DNA from: Chloroflexota bacterium
GTDB lineage: Bacteria; Chloroflexota; Limnocylindria; QHBO01
DNA length: 36,294 nucleotides
Assembly (NCBI GenBank): GCA_005880165.1
Contig: VBJP01000005.1
Location: forward strand, 528 to 36,821
Direction: 5' to 3'
Below the pieces are notes generated by a model. That model was not told where the DNA came from. It saw only the letters and a program-made list of their open reading frames with translations, and made no database searches. The translations under genes and the position numbers were made by a program. Shown here one piece after another: positions 33,757 to 36,294 of the stretch (within the stretch, counting starts at the first letter, position 1; every line of letters starts with the position of its first letter).

Positions 33757-34581
33757 ATGACCGTCCTCACGATCGCCATCTCGCAGACGGCACCGACGGT
33801 CGGCGATATCCAGCGCAATCTCGCCGACGCCGAGGCGCGCATCCGCGGGCTCGCCGGCCGCGCGGATCTGGTCGTCTTCCCCGAGCTCTTCACGACCGGC
33901 TACCGCCTCAACGGCATGGACCACGCAGCCCTGGCCGAGCCGATTCCCGGCGGCCCCTCCCTGTCGCGCCTGGCCGACGCCGCAGCCGCAGCCCGAACGG
34001 CGGTGATCGGCACCCTGCTCGAGCACGACGGCACGGCGGTATACGACACCGCCATTGTCATTGACGCCAGCGGCGCGCTGGTGGGACGCTACCGGAAGTC
34101 GCATCTGTACCCCGCCGAGCGGGCCCACTTCACGCCGGGCGACGGGCTAACGGTGCTGCCACTCGGCGGAGATCTGCGCATCGGCCTGGCTGTCTGCTTT
34201 GAGCACGCCTTCCCCGAGATCTTCACCGAGCTGGCGCTGGCCGGCGCCAACCTGGTCGCGATCCCTTCCGCGGTGCCGGTTGGCTTCGAGCACCTCCTCG
34301 CCCTCCGGACGCGGGCGCGCGCCCAGGACAATCAGCTGTTCGTGGCGGCCGCGAACCTCGTCGGCTTCGACGGCGAGACGCAGTGGTGTGGCGACTCGGT
34401 TGTCGTCGATCCGCGCGGCGATCTGCTGGCTTCGGCCGGATCGTCGGAGGTTGGGGAAATCCTGGCGCGAGTCGATCTGACGCACGTCGAGACGGAGCGG
34501 ACGCGGGAGCCCGCGCTCGCGAACCGCCGTCCCGAGCTGTACGCGCACCTGGCCGCTCAGGGAGGTGCGACGGGCGAGTGA
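33757..34581 (+). CDS. Carbon-nitrogen hydrolase (nitrilase superfamily amidase)
   Basis: 274 residues. The catalytic triad is Glu43 (FPELFTTGY), Lys114 (RYRKSHLYP) and nucleophile Cys147 (GLAVCFEHAFPE), in the spacing normal for the superfamily. The fold hydrolyses amides, N-carbamoyl groups or omega-amides such as 2-oxoglutaramate; the exact substrate is not clear. It starts three bases after the regulator stop and its own stop overlaps the next start (GTGA), so it belongs to the regulator-nitrilase-glycosidase operon. Its presence between a sugar regulator and a glycosidase suggests that the imported compound may contain an amide or acylamino group, which is inference. Confidence 0.92.
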   Translation: MTVLTIAISQTAPTVGDIQRNLADAEARIRGLAGRADLVVFPELFTTGYRLNGMDHAALAEPIPGGPSLSRLADAAAAARTAVIGTLLEHDGTAVYDTAIVIDASGALVGRYRKSHLYPAERAHFTPGDGLTVLPLGGDLRIGLAVCFEHAFPEIFTELALAGANLVAIPSAVPVGFEHLLALRTRARAQDNQLFVAAANLVGFDGETQWCGDSVVVDPRGDLLASAGSSEVGEILARVDLTHVETERTREPALANRRPELYAHLAAQGGATGE

Positions 34582-36294
34582 GCGGCGGCAGCAAGCCGCT
34601 CGACGTCGGCAACGGCGCGGCGTGCGCCTCATTTGGCGTCGACGGCAGCTGGCTCTCGATCGGCGGGCTCCACTCCGCGCATGGTTTCGTTGAGCTGAAC
34701 GGCCTGCCGGTATTCGACGAGGCCTGGCGCGGCGACCCTGTCGCAACCCGGCGATATCGCGGCTGGATGACCGAGGACCGCTTCGCGTTCCTGCGGCTGG
34801 AGCTCCCCGGGAGGCCATCCCCGGCGGCCCCAAATCCGCTACGTCCGCGCTGGCTGCTCTCCTCGCCGACCCTCATCGGGGAGGTCGAGGCCTGGGCGGA
34901 TGAGCGCGGATGCGTCCAGCGCCACCGGCTGTCGATACCGCCCGGCACAGACGGGCCTACCGATCTGACACTGCGGTTCCATGGCCGGCTCGACCGCCCG
35001 GCTCTCGCTGAGATCACCGAGGTCAATCCGCCGGCCAGCACGCGGGCGCGGACCCAGCTGGCGGCGAATGGCGACGAACTTCGGGTCGTCGCCACCGCCC
35101 TGCCGGCGTCGGTCCTCCTGACGGTGCGGTGCGATCCGCCGGTGCCGCTCAACTGGCGGCTGACCGACGACGGCGCCGAGCTCGCGATGGTGTGGCCAAA
35201 TGCCAGCCAGCTGACGGTTGAGGTGGTCGGTCAGCTCGATGGGGCGCCGACACCTGCGGGGTTGCCGTCGGCGACGCTCGATGCGCCGATCGTCATCGAT
35301 CCTCGCGCGCTCTTCGTTCCCGATGAGCTCCGCGCCAATCTGGAGGGGATCATCGCGCGGGCGCTCGCCTATGTCCGCGGATGCACGGCACTGAGCCTCA
35401 CCGCTGGCGAACGGGCGATCCTCACCGACCACCGCGTGCTGCCGCTGTCGTGGACGCGCGACGCCTACTACCAGGCGCTGCTGCTGCTGAGCACCGGTTT
35501 GGAGGCGGATACCGCGCTGGTCGAATCGCACCTGCGCTGGCTATGGCTGCGCAATGAGCGGCCCGACGGTCGCTGGCTACGGAGCCACCACGCCAATGGG
35601 AAGCGCAAGGACCTGACCTTCCAGATCGATCAGCAGCTCTATCCGCTGCTCGAACTCGCCGATTGGTGGCGCGCCACTGGTTCGCTGCCGCCAGCCATCG
35701 ACTGGACTCCTTTGGTGGACGTCGCGTGGGACGCCGCGCTTCGCGCGGTGGGGTCACACGGCCGTTCGTGCTCGCCTCCCAGATCGTGTTCTGGTACACG
35801 GCCACTCGCCTCGTGGAGCTCGTGGAGGCGGGCATGCTCAGGCTCGACGCCGACACGCTGGCCGCGCTGGCGGATCGGTCGCGGCGGGCGGTGGCGGCTT
35901 ACCTGGCCGACTCCGGTGGGTGGGCCTATGCGACGGACGCCCGCGGCCAGCGACAGCGCTATCACGACGCGAACGACCTGCCGACCGCCCTCGCTCCGCT
36001 GTGGGGATACTGCTCCAGCGACGATCCGGCCTGGCAGATCACCATGCGGGATGGGCTGTCGCCATCGAACGCAGGCTACTTCGCTGGGCCGTATGGAGGG
36101 TTAGGGTCTCTTCATACGGAAGGTGCCTGGCCGCTCGGGGACGTTCAAGCTTGGATCTTCGCCTCGCTGGCGAAGCGGACCGAGGATGCCGAGTCGGCAG
36201 TGACGCGGCTCTGCGGCATCGCGCTGGATGATGGGATGCTCCCCGAGGCCTATGACCCGGAAACCGGGCTGGTCTCCGCACGCCACTGGTTCGC
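34578..36294 (+). CDS. GH125-like (alpha/alpha)6 glycosidase, frame interrupted and cut by the window end
   Basis: It begins at a GTG at 34578 inside the nitrilase stop. The first 250 or so residues form a beta-rich N-terminal domain (VGNGAACASFGVDGSWLSIGGLHSAHGF). A helical barrel starts near residue 285. DHRVLPLSWTRDAYYQALLLL (Trp292, Arg294, Asp295) resembles the TGD..WLRD signature of GH125 exo-mannosidases and related barrel hydrolases. At about 35745-35762 the frame shifts. The old frame runs to 36104 in unrelated sequence, while the new frame gives RPFVLASQIVFWYTATRLVEL, GGWAYATD, WGYCSSDDPAWQ, GGLGSLHTEGAWPLGDVQAWIFASLA and DGMLPEAYDPETG to the window end. In related enzymes a conserved acidic segment stands before the PFxxxSQ part and is not seen here, so tens of bases may be missing. 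The family call is likely but not certain. Confidence 0.75.

Overview
The window is a dense, high-GC (by eye about two thirds G+C) piece of bacterial chromosome. Genes lie on both strands with short gaps. The gene set includes DUF3090, a three-domain TM0106-type nuclease/helicase, a LigD with the order phosphoesterase-ligase-polymerase, two cyclase-ATPase-TPR giants, and an LPxTx-type surface protein. Together with many promoters placed for leaderless mRNAs, this suggests a Chloroflexota (Limnocylindria-like) or actinobacterial-type lineage, quite possibly a metagenome contig. This placement is inference; there is no rRNA or other marker in the window. I saw no tRNA, rRNA, CRISPR array, insertion sequence or prophage.

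Layout. 1-1.4 kb: end of a J-domain gene and a frame-interrupted SQR-like flavoprotein. 1.4-8.7 kb: DUF72 protein, a class III cyclase/AAA/TPR signalling protein, a lipoprotein, and an OmpR-type two-component pair. 8.8-14 kb: RecB-like/RNase H-like/SF1 helicase (frame broken before the last helicase motifs), MsrB, and a repeat-rich surface protein with a sorting signal. 14.1-17.4 kb: sarcosine-oxidase-type flavoenzyme, DUF3090, XRE-TPR regulator. 17.7-21.7 kb: LigD, PRC-barrel protein, HAD phosphatase. 21.7-24.5 kb: a tight operon of class V aminotransferase, PNP/PMP oxidase and ribokinase. 24.5-29.1 kb: cyclic-nucleotide-binding protein, truncated haemoglobin, a second cyclase/STAND ATPase, DinB-fold protein and a small unknown. 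29.4-36.3 kb: a sugar-utilisation locus. It holds a CUT1 ABC importer (binding protein and two permeases, no ATPase) divergent from a GntR/LacI-hybrid regulator, a nitrilase-fold amidase and a GH125-like glycosidase that runs off the end.

How the parts work together. The sugar locus is the clearest system. A perfect 20-bp palindrome sits on the predicted transcription start of the importer operon, just after a good -35/-10 pair, and next to the divergent regulator gene. It is most simply the regulator's operator. The aminotransferase, PdxH and RbsK genes are joined by overlapping or abutting stop and start codons; PdxH makes the PLP that the aminotransferase needs. A canonical cyclase and a CNB-domain protein occur in the same window and could be parts of one cAMP network, although they are 19 kb apart.

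Two window-wide patterns deserve attention. First, about a dozen genes have a -10 hexamer (mostly TANNNT) ending 6 to 10 bases before the start codon, in nine cases exactly 6, which predicts leaderless transcripts. Second, four genes change reading frame once. In three of these the family-conserved residues expected at the junction also appear to be missing, so small deletions (real or assembly-made) are more likely than single-base errors.
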